Origin: Leptospira weilii serovar Ranarum str. ICFT
Lineage (GTDB): Bacteria > Spirochaetota > Leptospiria > Leptospirales > Leptospiraceae
Length of the DNA stretch: 64,000 bases
Reading direction: 5' to 3'
NCBI RefSeq assembly: GCF_000332415.1
Contig: NZ_AOHC02000012.1
Span: forward strand, 62,001 to 126,000
Shown here: in pieces, positions 35,574-48,729 of the stretch
Position numbering within the stretch: the first letter of the stretch is position 1
Layout of the letters: each line of letters starts with the position of its first letter
Position numbers and translations under genes: made by a program
The notes under the pieces: model-generated
What the model saw: only the letters and a program-made list of their open reading frames with translations
The model's database searches: none
What the model was told of the DNA's origin: nothing

Positions 35574-35632
35574 AGGGAGTTCCCACGTTTCCGTCGCGAG
35601 GTTTTAGATACCAGGGGTTAGGATTTTACATA
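35574..35632 (+). repeat. dispersed ~60-bp motif, copy 3
   Basis: AGGGAGTTCCCACGTTTCC, GCGAGGTTTTAGATACC and AGGGGTTAGGATTTTACAT match copies 1 and 2. A further AGAGTTCCCACGACG lies at 35667-35681. Confidence 0.55.
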
Positions 35633-35760
35633 AGCTGCTCCTAATTCCCCACTTGTCCCTAACATCTAAAACGTAAGAGTTCCCACGACGAGGGAGGGTT
35701 CGAGGTTCACTCACGCTATTTAAGAAAAAACTCGTACCAAAAAAAGACGATCCATTTCAT

Positions 35761-35964
35761 TTAGAAGGGGATGTAAACCGATTCAACGGCGTCTAAGTTC
35801 GTTCCGATTCGTAATTTGGTAAAGAACGTGTTCGGATAGGTCGTGTTCGACGGGCAAATTCGGATGCCGGAAGAAACCGATTTCTTTGAGTCCGATTCAG
35901 GTATGAACACGCCGATTTTACTTTGAGGAAGCTTAAAACCGCCTTTTAAGGAGAATGTCGGTTT
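35761..35964 (-). pseudogene. possible 3' remnant of a protein gene
   Basis: On the minus strand a 67-codon open stretch ends in TAA at 35761-35763 and reads like real protein (KIGVFIPESDSKKS ... TYPNTFFTKLRIGTNLDAVE ... YIPF). It has no plausible start codon, and an in-frame TAG lies at 35965-35967. Coding-like sequence (IHKKNFIVAIK) continues beyond that stop. It therefore looks like the tail of a decayed gene. I do not recognise the family, and chance cannot be excluded. Confidence 0.35.
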
Positions 35965-36056
35965 CTATTTTATCGCAACTATGAAATTCTTTTTGTGAAT
36001 CAGCATTACAAAAAATTTAGTATTGCCAAAGAGAATTCCGCCGATATTATGGATAA

Positions 36057-36091
<35 letters not shown>

Positions 36092-36226
36092 AAACGTAGT
36101 CCTATCTTAAAGTTTGCTCTTATTTCTAAGTTCTGCATCTCTAAAATTCTTCTACTTCCGGGTTCCGGAAAACGCTGTTTTTAAATCAAGATAACTTGAT
36201 CTAATTTACAACCCCACGAGGCAAAT

Positions 36227-36487
<261 letters not shown>

Positions 36488-36657
36488 TTTAGAATTGATC
36501 CTAAGACCTTTCGCTCTTTCTATAATGGATGTGAAAGTTTTTAGGTCACCCCGAAAGAAATTCAATGAATTTCTCCTTAAGGTTCGCGAAGTGAATTTTG
36601 CGGACTTTGTAGGTTTTTAGAAATTCATTGTTTTTAAAACGAATTCGGTTCGTTTCA

Positions 36658-36695
36658 AAAACCGTTTGAAAGGAAAATTCCTTTTAAGCGGTTTT
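36658..36695 (+). terminator. terminator-like hairpin downstream of the RRM gene
   Basis: AAAACCGTTTGAAAGG (36658-36673) pairs with CCTTTTAAGCGGTTTT (36680-36695) with two mismatched or wobble positions and a 6-base loop, ending in TTTT. It is about 170 bases past the stop codon. Confidence 0.5.
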
Positions 36696-36797
36696 GAAAG
36701 CCGCATTTCCCGATTCCATTACGCTCGACATACGCTTCAAAGTGAAAAAACTTTAGTTTAGGGTGACGCAAGAGTCCCAATGTCTCGTTCTCTATCA

Positions 36798-36862
36798 TAA
36801 CCAACCCCACAAGTTAAGAAAGGTTTTAGAATTAAGAAACGTCAAAAACGCGCATTTTTCAA
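36798..36862 (+). repeat. dispersed CCAAYCCACAAGT motif, copy 2
   Basis: AACCAACCCCACAAGTTAAG, then AAAGGTTTTAGAATTAAGAA and CGTCAAAAACGCGCATTTT, aligns along its length with 26097-26155. A short third match (ATAACCAACCCCACAAGT) is at 47147-47164. Confidence 0.5.
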
Positions 36863-36901
36863 GCCGACTTAGAGTAAATTAGTAAAACATAAATCTCTAA
36901 A

Positions 36902-37675
36902 TTATGAATTCATTTGGTGTAAGATCTGCAACCCGCGCAAGGTCAACAGAGGATCGATCTTATCGAAAATTCCCGGATGAGAGGCGTCAATGACCGTCAC
37001 CAAACCTCCGGTTCCGATCACGCGGTAATCCTCGCCTTTTTCTTTTTTAATTTCACGTATGATACCTTCTAAAAGACCGATCCAACCGAAAAAGAATCCG
37101 GCTTGAATCGACTCGATCGTGGAATCTCCCAAAATTTTTTCGGGTGATTGAAAAACGATCGGAGGAAGTTGAGAAGTGTTTTTTGTCAAAGCGTCCATCG
37201 AAAGTTTCAATCCGGGCGCGATCACTCCTCCGAGATATTCGGGTTTTTCGCTCAAAACACAAAACGTAGTCGCGGTTCCCAAATCGATGATGATGGATTT
37301 TCCGGGAAAATCGCTCACACAAGCCGCCGCGTTTACAAGTCGATCGGCTCCGATTTCATAGGGCCTCGGATACGAAATCGAGAAAGGGAGTTTCATTTGG
37401 TAATGAACTCGAATCGCCTCGATCTTAAACCAATCTTGGAACATTCTCTCTAAGATCGGATTTAACGTCGGCACAACGCTGGAATAAATCCCGCCTGTGA
37501 TTTTTTCGTTTTCAATTTTGAATTCTCTTAAAAATCCCCTAAAGAACAATCCGAGTTCGTCGGAGGTCCTGTCCTTTCTGGTTACGGTTCGTCTGTGAAA
37601 AAGGGGAACGTTGTTTCCGTTTTCGAAAATTCCGAAAACAGTGTTCGTATTGCCGACGTCGACTACTAAAAGCAT
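36902..37675 (-). CDS. coaX: type III pantothenate kinase
   Basis: The 257 residues carry the CoaX signatures: [16 protein letters not shown] at the N-terminus, [25 protein letters not shown] and the [15 protein letters not shown] block. It phosphorylates pantothenate at the start of CoA synthesis without feedback by CoA. Its ATG follows the birA stop by one base, so the two genes form an operon. Confidence 0.95.
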   Translation of the reverse strand: MLLVVDVGNTNTVFGIFENGNNVPLFHRRTVTRKDRTSDELGLFFRGFLREFKIENEKITGGIYSSVVPTLNPILERMFQDWFKIEAIRVHYQMKLPFSISYPRPYEIGADRLVNAAACVSDFPGKSIIIDLGTATTFCVLSEKPEYLGGVIAPGLKLSMDALTKNTSQLPPIVFQSPEKILGDSTIESIQAGFFFGWIGLLEGIIREIKKEKGEDYRVIGTGGLVTVIDASHPGIFDKIDPLLTLRGLQILHQMNS

Positions 37676-37676
37676 T

Positions 37677-38396
<720 letters not shown>

Positions 38397-38715
38397 AAAG
38401 ATTCCTTTTTCCGGTTGAAGCAATACATTCTGCATGCCCAATTCTATTGTAGGATCTTTGGTTTACGCAAGTAGAAAAAAGATCAAATCGAAATCGTTTT
38501 ATACGAAATGATAATCAAGTTTAAAACTTTTATCCTTCGCGAATCCTTTCTTTACGCGAATTGGGGACGAATCTTTTTCAGTACAACAAAACTCAAACGA
38601 TAAAATCAAAGATATTCGCGGATTGGACGCATTCGGATTGAATTAACGGCGGTTTATAAATAGAGAATTTTTATTGAAGAATCAAAAAGTAAAATTGGTT
38701 CCGCTCTTTATTACT

Positions 38716-38953
38716 TAACGTGAGTTCGGCGTATCCAATGCGAAAGCGATTGAAGCGAGATCAACAAATTGAAATGACGAAAGAAAACCGTTTTTCGATC
38801 GATCCATCAATTTGTTGATCAGAGCGAAACTAAAAAAACTCAATCTCGCTTCGCGAGATAGGTCCAGCCCAAAAACTGGAGCGGCACCGCTCTCTATGGA
38901 TCGCAGCGCCGGGGCTGGATTCGCCCAAATTTTCAACCATCGAACTCGCGTTA
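38716..38953 (-). repeat. MITE-like inverted-end element, copy B
   Basis: This 238-bp element has ends TAACGTGAGTTCGGCG and TCGAACTCGCGTTA. On the minus strand it reads the same plan as copy A: TTGGGCGAATCCAGCCCC, GGGCTGGA, CAACAAATTGATGG, CAATTTGTTGAT, CGCTTCAATCGCTTTCGCAT. It is longer than copy A because of an extra palindromic insert (ATCTCGCGAAGCGAGAT). Confidence 0.78.
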
Positions 38954-39013
38954 CTAAGAGTACTGACGACTCTTAGTAAGGAACCGCTTTGTGATTGTCG
39001 CGGACTTCAAATC

Positions 39014-39042
39014 AAAAACCCCGATATCAAACCGGGGTTTTT
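39014..39042. terminator. bidirectional intrinsic terminator after the thiolase gene
   Basis: AAAAACCCCG (39014-39023) and CGGGGTTTTT (39033-39042) are perfect 10-base arms around a 9-base loop, with A and T runs on both sides. It lies 67 bases beyond the thiolase stop. Confidence 0.85.
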
Positions 39043-39108
39043 GAATTTCCGTTTTTCTTTTAGAAAAAACGGGGTCGATTTTCACTTTAGAAAAATCTAA
39101 AGTTCTAA

Positions 39109-40434
<1,326 letters not shown>

Positions 40435-40477
40435 TTTCTTTCTCCAAACTTCAAATTTTTAATCATAAATCCTATAT

Positions 40478-41338
<861 letters not shown>

Positions 41339-41358
41339 ATCGGCCCTCCGTATTTTTG

Positions 41359-41458
41359 GAGATTCTGACCCTATTTCGCGACCCGTAGGGAGCGAAATAG
41401 CGAAATGAAGCGAAATTGTATTCCCTCACATTTGCCTTTGGGGAGATTCTGACCCTAG
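41359..41458 (+). repeat. direct repeat pair GGAGATTCTGACCCTA
   Basis: The 16-base sequence occurs at about 41358 and 41441, 83 bases apart, both followed by a T-rich stretch. Between them is a GCGAAAT-repeat segment. It lies in the thioesterase/TetR divergent region. Confidence 0.6.
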
Positions 41459-41474
41459 TTTAGACGGAGCTAAT

Positions 41475-41516
<42 letters not shown>

Positions 41517-41602
41517 ATTCCTCACTTTCAAAGTCATTGACAGAAGTTTTTTCCGATGGGAAAATGAACCTTACACTTTTCTTGGATATACGGCGTTCCG
41601 TC

Positions 41603-42214
<612 letters not shown>

Positions 42215-42446
42215 GAGTCAGATATCGGTCGTTGGGAGTCAGAAGACAGGGTTTTAGAAATGAGTTTTCCAAAACAATCTAACTCGCAAAAGTTATAGCT
42301 GTGTCATTGGCTTGAAATTTTTAATAACGCAAAAGGAAACTCGGGTCCGCCTGCGCCTTTATGAATCCGCTTGGCGCCAAGGTGAAACCTAAACGCCGAC
42401 GAAGCCGAACATTCTTGTAAAGCGAAACGGTCGGTTTCCAGTAACT

Positions 42447-42976
<530 letters not shown>

Positions 42977-43098
42977 CATCTTCCCTTTTCGAGAACGTTG
43001 CAACACCCGGAAATATTCTTACTTTGATTTTTTGATTTTCAAGGAGCGGCAAAGAGGAAAAATCAACCCTACATCCGGACTCAACCGGGAGCAACTTT

Positions 43099-44016
43099 AT
43101 GAATGATCACCTCGCCTACGTATCCGACAATCGTTCGGTCCGAAATCCGATTCTTCAATTTTTAGCAGAAAAATGGTATACGATCCTTTGTCTCTGGCAC
43201 ACGATCATCGGAATTTTTATGGAGCTGGAAGATTCTCCCGAAGGTGATAAACGTCCCGTCGTGTTGGTGCCTGGGTTTTTAGGTAGAACTCTTTCTTGGG
43301 AAGCGATGCGCAAACATCTTTCCGCAAACGGACATCCGGTTTACGCGGTTCCGCTCGGTTTTCAAGTCGGGAACATCCGAACCAAAAGCAAAATTTTAGA
43401 AACATTCCTCATCGAAAAAAATATCAAAGACTGCTACATCGTAGGTCACTCAATGGGCGGTTTGATCGCTTCTGGTCTTACTTACAAAGGAAGAGATCGA
43501 GTTAAAAAAATCTTTATCGCGGGAACTCCCGTTCGTGGAACGAATCTCGCATACTTTGCTCCTATGTTTATCTGCTGCTGGCAAATGATGCCGAATTCAA
43601 AATACATTCAGGAAGTCGGCGCCGTATTCGAAAAGTTGCCTAATGTTCAATCCGTGTTCACGCAAAAAGATCAGTTCATTCTTCCTTCCGAAAATTCCCG
43701 TTTAGGTCATTTTGACGACGTGGAACTTCCCGAAGCCGGTCATTTGAATTTATTTATGGGCCCACTCGGAATCGAATGCCTGTTCGATTTGATCACCGCG
43801 GAAGAAAACAAGGATCCAAAACCGATCATTAGAAAAGTAGAATCTTCTAAACTACCGAAAGATGTCGAGATCCCGAAAACTCCCGCCCAATCCCCTGTGC
43901 CTACTTCCAAAAAAAAGTCGGCCCCTAAAAAAGATTCGTCCTCTTCAAAATCCTCAAAATCGAAATCGGTTCCTAAGAAAAAGTCGGTTCCGGTAAAGAA
44001 AAAGAAAAAAAGATAA
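43099..44016 (+). CDS. alpha/beta hydrolase (lipase/PGAP1-like)
   Basis: The 305 residues show an alpha/beta hydrolase core: [14 protein letters not shown] (oxyanion loop), nucleophile elbow [28 protein letters not shown], and a late His in [10 protein letters not shown]. The order fits triacylglycerol lipases and esterases. The last ~50 residues are a Ser/Pro/Lys tail ending in a run of Lys, perhaps for membrane or nucleic-acid contact. No cleavable signal is obvious, although residues 27-40 are hydrophobic. GGGAG precedes the ATG. Confidence 0.85.
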   Translation: MNDHLAYVSDNRSVRNPILQFLAEKWYTILCLWHTIIGIFMELEDSPEGDKRPVVLVPGFLGRTLSWEAMRKHLSANGHPVYAVPLGFQVGNIRTKSKILETFLIEKNIKDCYIVGHSMGGLIASGLTYKGRDRVKKIFIAGTPVRGTNLAYFAPMFICCWQMMPNSKYIQEVGAVFEKLPNVQSVFTQKDQFILPSENSRLGHFDDVELPEAGHLNLFMGPLGIECLFDLITAEENKDPKPIIRKVESSKLPKDVEIPKTPAQSPVPTSKKKSAPKKDSSSSKSSKSKSVPKKKSVPVKKKKKR

Positions 44017-44420
44017 ACCGAGGCATGAGATAGTCGTATCTCCTATCGCAAGATAAACCGGTATTTTGATCTTTTCAATTCCCGGTTTGCCATCAATGTC
44101 CCGAAATTTTTCTCCTTATAAGTGATCGAATATCACCGTATTGATTTCCATTCCTTCTCAGAATTCCATTAAATCGAATTTATAATCGTACCGACTTTTT
44201 GCGTCCGTAGATATATTAAAAAGTCGGAATGCGTTTTTGAATAAGGGATGGAAATGGAACGGTTCCTACAAACCGTTTCATAAAAAAAATTGCTTGAAAT
44301 CGGGTCAAGTCCCCTCGGAATAAAATCAACGGAAAATGATCGACTTGCAAGATTCTTTCGTTCTTGCTTTTTTAGAGAATCGGTTTCGAAAATTTTAAAT
44401 CACTTTGAGGAGAACGTTTT
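44017..44420. other. intergenic region, nothing recognised
   Basis: These 404 AT-rich bases include the inverted words AAAAAGTCGG and CCGACTTTTT (about 44218 and 44187) and a possible promoter (TTGAAA...AATAAA near 44295-44325) for the rhodanese gene. No gene is visible. Confidence 0.35.
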
Positions 44421-44951
44421 ATGAGAATTCTTTTGATCCTACTACTGAGCGTTTGTATGAGCGGAACCCTAATCGCAAAAGAGAAAACGATGTTCAAAAC
44501 GAAAAACAAAATCCCGAATCGACTGATCGATTATAAGGGCTTTCAGAAAACCGTAAATTCTTCCTCGGAAGAAAGAGAGGCAAAACGTCTTACGGAAGAA
44601 GAATTTCTAAAGATGATTGAAACCGAGAACGTCATTCTTTTGGATGCGCGCAGCGAATCCCGTTACAAACTCAGACATATCCAAGGCGCGATCAGTTTAC
44701 CGTTTACCGAGTTTACAAAAGAATCCCTTGCAGAAGCGATTCCGAATCTAAATTCCAAAATCCTAATCTACTGTAACAACAACTTTACAGGCAGTCCTCA
44801 GGCTTTTGCAGCCAAGGCGCCTGCGGCTTCGTTGAATCTTTCTACCTTTGTTTCCTTGAAAGCGTACGGATATACGAACATCTATGAACTCGGGCCCTTG
44901 TTGGATATCAAAACCACAAAACTTCCTTTTGAAGGAACCGAAGTAGAATAA
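44421..44951 (+). CDS. exported rhodanese-domain protein
   Basis: The 176 residues begin with a Sec signal (ILLILLLSVCMSGTLIA) and contain one rhodanese domain at about 60-165. VILLDARSESRYKLRHIQGA is the family entry motif and ILIYCNNNFTGSPQA holds the active-site Cys. It should be a periplasmic sulfurtransferase or thiol-handling protein. GAGGAG lies upstream of the ATG. Confidence 0.88.
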   Translation: MRILLILLLSVCMSGTLIAKEKTMFKTKNKIPNRLIDYKGFQKTVNSSSEEREAKRLTEEEFLKMIETENVILLDARSESRYKLRHIQGAISLPFTEFTKESLAEAIPNLNSKILIYCNNNFTGSPQAFAAKAPAASLNLSTFVSLKAYGYTNIYELGPLLDIKTTKLPFEGTEVE

Positions 44952-45398
44952 AAATACAAACTTCACGGGAGTTCCCGCGTTTCGAGTGACGCGAAGACTG
45001 AAGACTGCCGAGTGAAATTATATATTCGCAAAATGAAAATAATAGAGAGTCGCATAACGGAATATAATTTCAAAAAGAAGGACGGCCTCAAGAGCAAAAA
45101 AAAATAAAACGATTCAATCGTTTTCAAAATACGGAATATATTAAATTCAATATATACAAAATAACAAGAGCAAAAGCAGGATAAATAAAGTCATCCCCGG
45201 AAAGGCGGTTTGAAAAATAGAAACGTCTAAGAACAAATTCTCGATCCTTGTTGAGTATATAATAAATTTTGAATAAAATATATCCTTAATTTAAAAGAGT
45301 TTATTTCGACTCTTTCCGCTTTCTCCACAAACGTAGCCGAACCATTACTCTTAAAAATGGATTTGACGACTTTACTCGGTAGTAATCGACTATAAATC
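44952..45398. other. intergenic region, AT-rich
   Basis: It begins with a GGGAGTTCCCGCGTTTCGAG motif (44968-44987) directly after the rhodanese gene. The rest is AT-rich with no recognisable gene, and probably holds the promoter of the Rpn gene. Confidence 0.4.
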
Positions 45399-46331
45399 AT
45401 GCCTGAAGTAAACAACCCACACGATCGATTGATCCGAGAAACCTTACAGGACAAGACGGAAGCAATTCCGTTTTTCAGAAAAACACTTCCTCCGAAAGTA
45501 GTCGAACTACTGGACTTGGAAAAGTTGGAACTATCGGAATCCAGTTTGATATCGGAAGAACTCAAGGAAGAGCAGACGGATTTGTTATTTCGGATTCCTC
45601 TACAATCCGGAAATCAAGCCAACGTCTACATTTTATTTGAACATAAAAGCTACTTAGACAACGGAATCTACATACAGCTCTTAGGTTATCTCTCCGAAAT
45701 CTATCGTAACCAACAAAGAAATGGAGAAAGATTATCCGTCGTAATTCCTTTCGTATTCTATCACGGAGAAAAAGAATGGAAACTCGGAGAAAGATTTTTG
45801 GATCAGTTCGTCCTAACGGAAGAGGAAAGAAAACACCTGCGAGACTTTGTTCCCGATTTCATGATCGACTTGTTTGATTTGTCCGGATTGGAATTTAAAG
45901 AGAAACTGGAGAGTATCACACTTCAGGTAATTTTTGGACTGGTCTACAGGATTAGAGAAGGGGAGGAAGAGTTTCAAAAAGCGCTCCCGGAACTTTTCTC
46001 CCTCTTACTTGAGATTGTAGAGGAACCAAAAAAGGTTGCTATCTTAAACAAATTATTGTTGTATATCTATAGTGTGAGGGATTCAAAACCGTCCGTTTTG
46101 AAAAAAATGCTTCATTTGTCGAGACTGGAAAGGTATGAGGAGTTGGCTATGACTACGGCGGAAAAATTAATTCAAGAAGGAAAGATCGAAGGAAAGATCG
46201 AAGGAAAGATCGAAGACGCTCGCAAGATGTTTGCAAAAGGAATCGATCTAAATACTGTTTTGGAAATTACCGATCTCACCGAGAAGGATCTTCGCAATCA
46301 CGGAATCGATTTTAGCTCCGTTAAAGGATAA
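45399..46331 (+). CDS. Rpn-family PD-(D/E)XK nuclease
   Basis: The 310 residues match recombination-promoting nuclease (RpnA/YhgA-like, Transposase_31) proteins. The N-terminus is [21 protein letters not shown], and the nuclease core [10 protein letters not shown] ... [13 protein letters not shown] gives D-x(n)-E-x-[14 protein letters not shown] follows. These proteins cut DNA and promote RecA-independent recombination. The C-terminal helical region carries three GKIE repeats (46179-46214). It stands alone with no transposase ends visible, so it is a resident accessory gene. Confidence 0.9.
   Translation: MPEVNNPHDRLIRETLQDKTEAIPFFRKTLPPKVVELLDLEKLELSESSLISEELKEEQTDLLFRIPLQSGNQANVYILFEHKSYLDNGIYIQLLGYLSEIYRNQQRNGERLSVVIPFVFYHGEKEWKLGERFLDQFVLTEEERKHLRDFVPDFMIDLFDLSGLEFKEKLESITLQVIFGLVYRIREGEEEFQKALPELFSLLLEIVEEPKKVAILNKLLLYIYSVRDSKPSVLKKMLHLSRLERYEELAMTTAEKLIQEGKIEGKIEGKIEDARKMFAKGIDLNTVLEITDLTEKDLRNHGIDFSSVKG
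46179..46214 (+). repeat. 3 x 12-bp tandem repeat in the Rpn gene
   Basis: GGAAAGATCGAA is repeated three times exactly and encodes G-K-I-E. Such slippage-prone repeats are typical near the C-terminus of Rpn proteins; copy change keeps the frame. Confidence 0.9.
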
Positions 46332-46531
46332 ATCCTTTCAAAACCGGTTTCAAGACACGCCGCCGAAGCGAAAAGTCTTGGCCGAAAGCAAAACCTGGAG
46401 CAAACGATCATAATGTTGCGATCCGTTCCGAACCGCATTGAGCCTTGAAAATCCCGCAACTCACGATGTCATAATTTAAGAAACGGGAATATACTAAAAG
46501 CCTAAAGTATATTCCATTTGAAATGGAATTC

Positions 46532-47050
46532 CTAATTTCGAATCCGCAACAAAGGACTGGAACTCATCGAAAGTCCGACGTAGGCCGCCGCAACCGCATC
46601 CCAGGAGTCGTCGTGTCCCGCAAGCAAGTCCACACCCAACAGAAGTTTCAAAGCCTGACGGATCTGTTTTTTGTCGGCGGTTCCGCTTCCCGTAGTTCCT
46701 TTTTTAATCTGAGAAACCGTAGGTTCTAAAATTTGAATATTCATTTCTGCTAATGTAATCAAAAGAACGCCCCTGGACTCGAATACTCGAGAAGCCGTTT
46801 TTTTATTCTTGGCAAAAAACATTTCCTCGACCGAAGCGACGGAAGGTTTGAATGTTTCCAAAATTTCAGTAAGCCCTTTTCGTAAAATCAAAAGATTTTC
46901 CGGACTCGGAGTTCCGGAAGGAACCTCGACGGTTCCATACGTTAAGATTTGAATCTTAGACGAGGCCTTTTCCAAAACCGCATATCCGGCACGATGCGAA
47001 CCCGGATCGATTCCGATGATCCTCAAAGAGTGAACGTTTTTTTTTAACAT
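46532..47050 (-). CDS. ruvC: Holliday-junction resolvase RuvC
   Basis: The 172 residues have the four acidic metal ligands of Ruv[16 protein letters not shown] (Asp), [14 protein letters not shown] (Glu), and the C-terminal [13 protein letters not shown] (two Asp). It cuts Holliday junctions with RuvAB. It is encoded 400 bases downstream of yebC on the same strand, a common neighbourhood for these genes. Confidence 0.95.
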   Translation of the reverse strand: MLKKNVHSLRIIGIDPGSHRAGYAVLEKASSKIQILTYGTVEVPSGTPSPENLLILRKGLTEILETFKPSVASVEEMFFAKNKKTASRVFESRGVLLITLAEMNIQILEPTVSQIKKGTTGSGTADKKQIRQALKLLLGVDLLAGHDDSWDAVAAAYVGLSMSSSPLLRIRN

Positions 47051-48201
<1,151 letters not shown>

Positions 48202-48442
48202 GATTGTTATCCCTTACTTTTGATGATTGAATCGAACAAAGTTGATTCTAAGATTGATCCTTTCCAGAAATCAAAAAAAAGACATTCTGTCCATCCTTTT
48301 CGGAAGGAATAGATCGCAAAGTTAAAGGTTAGAATTAGAACCGATTCAAAATCGCAACGGTTCTCAAAATCGAATTTCGGATTCGCAAAAAGAATCTCTA
48401 AAACTCAAGATCGGCAAAAGAATCCGAAAAAGTTCGGGCGCT

Positions 48443-48493
48443 CCTGCGCCTTTACCGATCGCAAAACAAAGATTCAATGAGAAAAGGCGCAGG
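48443..48493. repeat. 11-bp inverted pair CCTGCGCCTTT
   Basis: CCTGCGCCTTT (48443-48453) and AAAGGCGCAGG (48483-48493) are exact inverses. The word CCTGCGCCTTTA also occurs at about 42349 in another intergenic region. Confidence 0.55.
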
Positions 48494-48514
48494 CCGGGCT
48501 TGTTCCGCGCTCCG

Positions 48515-48558
48515 GCGTGCGCAGCAGTCGTCTCTAACGAGACGACTGCTGCGCACGC
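48515..48558. repeat. 20-bp perfect inverted repeat (GC-rich hairpin)
   Basis: Two exact 20-base inverted arms, 48515-48534 and 48539-48558, flank the loop TAAC; the left arm ends in GCAGTCGTCTC. The stem has no T-tract on either side. It lies between yebC (start 48201) and the end of the TonB receptor gene (48730), so on the minus strand it follows the receptor gene and could terminate or protect that transcript. Confidence 0.8.
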
Positions 48559-48729
48559 TCCACATCCCTAGCGCATAGTATATTAGAATAATATTTTATT
48601 TTAAACATATTTGCGAATTCCATGATGGATCTTTGAAAAATCGATTCTCCATCCGTTTCATTGAAATGGACGATCGGGGCGGTTTTGTTAAACCCCACTA
48701 TCGAATTTTTCAACAACTCCAATATTTTT

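Larger units (their letters stand above)
36488..36901. other. intergenic region with hairpins
   Basis: It contains GAAATTCA-A-TGAATTTC (about 36558-36574), the hairpin at 36658-36695, and a copy of the AACCAACCCCACAAGTT motif (36798-36862). No gene is seen. Confidence 0.45.
38397..39108. other. intergenic region with copy B element and a terminator
   Basis: Apart from the element at 38716-38953 and the terminator at 39014-39042, I see no feature in these 712 bases. A 73-codon frame on the minus strand (38715-38936) lies entirely in the repeat and is not credible as a gene. Confidence 0.6.
48202..48729. other. intergenic region with GC-rich stem-loops
   Basis: It contains the 11-bp inverted pair at 48443-48493 and the 20-bp perfect inverted repeat at 48515-48558. 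No gene is recognised. Confidence 0.5.

Noticed and set aside
38715..38936. 73-codon minus-strand ORF
   Set aside because: It lies wholly within copy B of the inverted-end element and has no protein-family character.
43517..43535. GGGAACTCCC word inside the alpha/beta hydrolase gene
   Set aside because: It encodes the conserved A-G-T-P-V motif of the enzyme, so codon constraint explains it.
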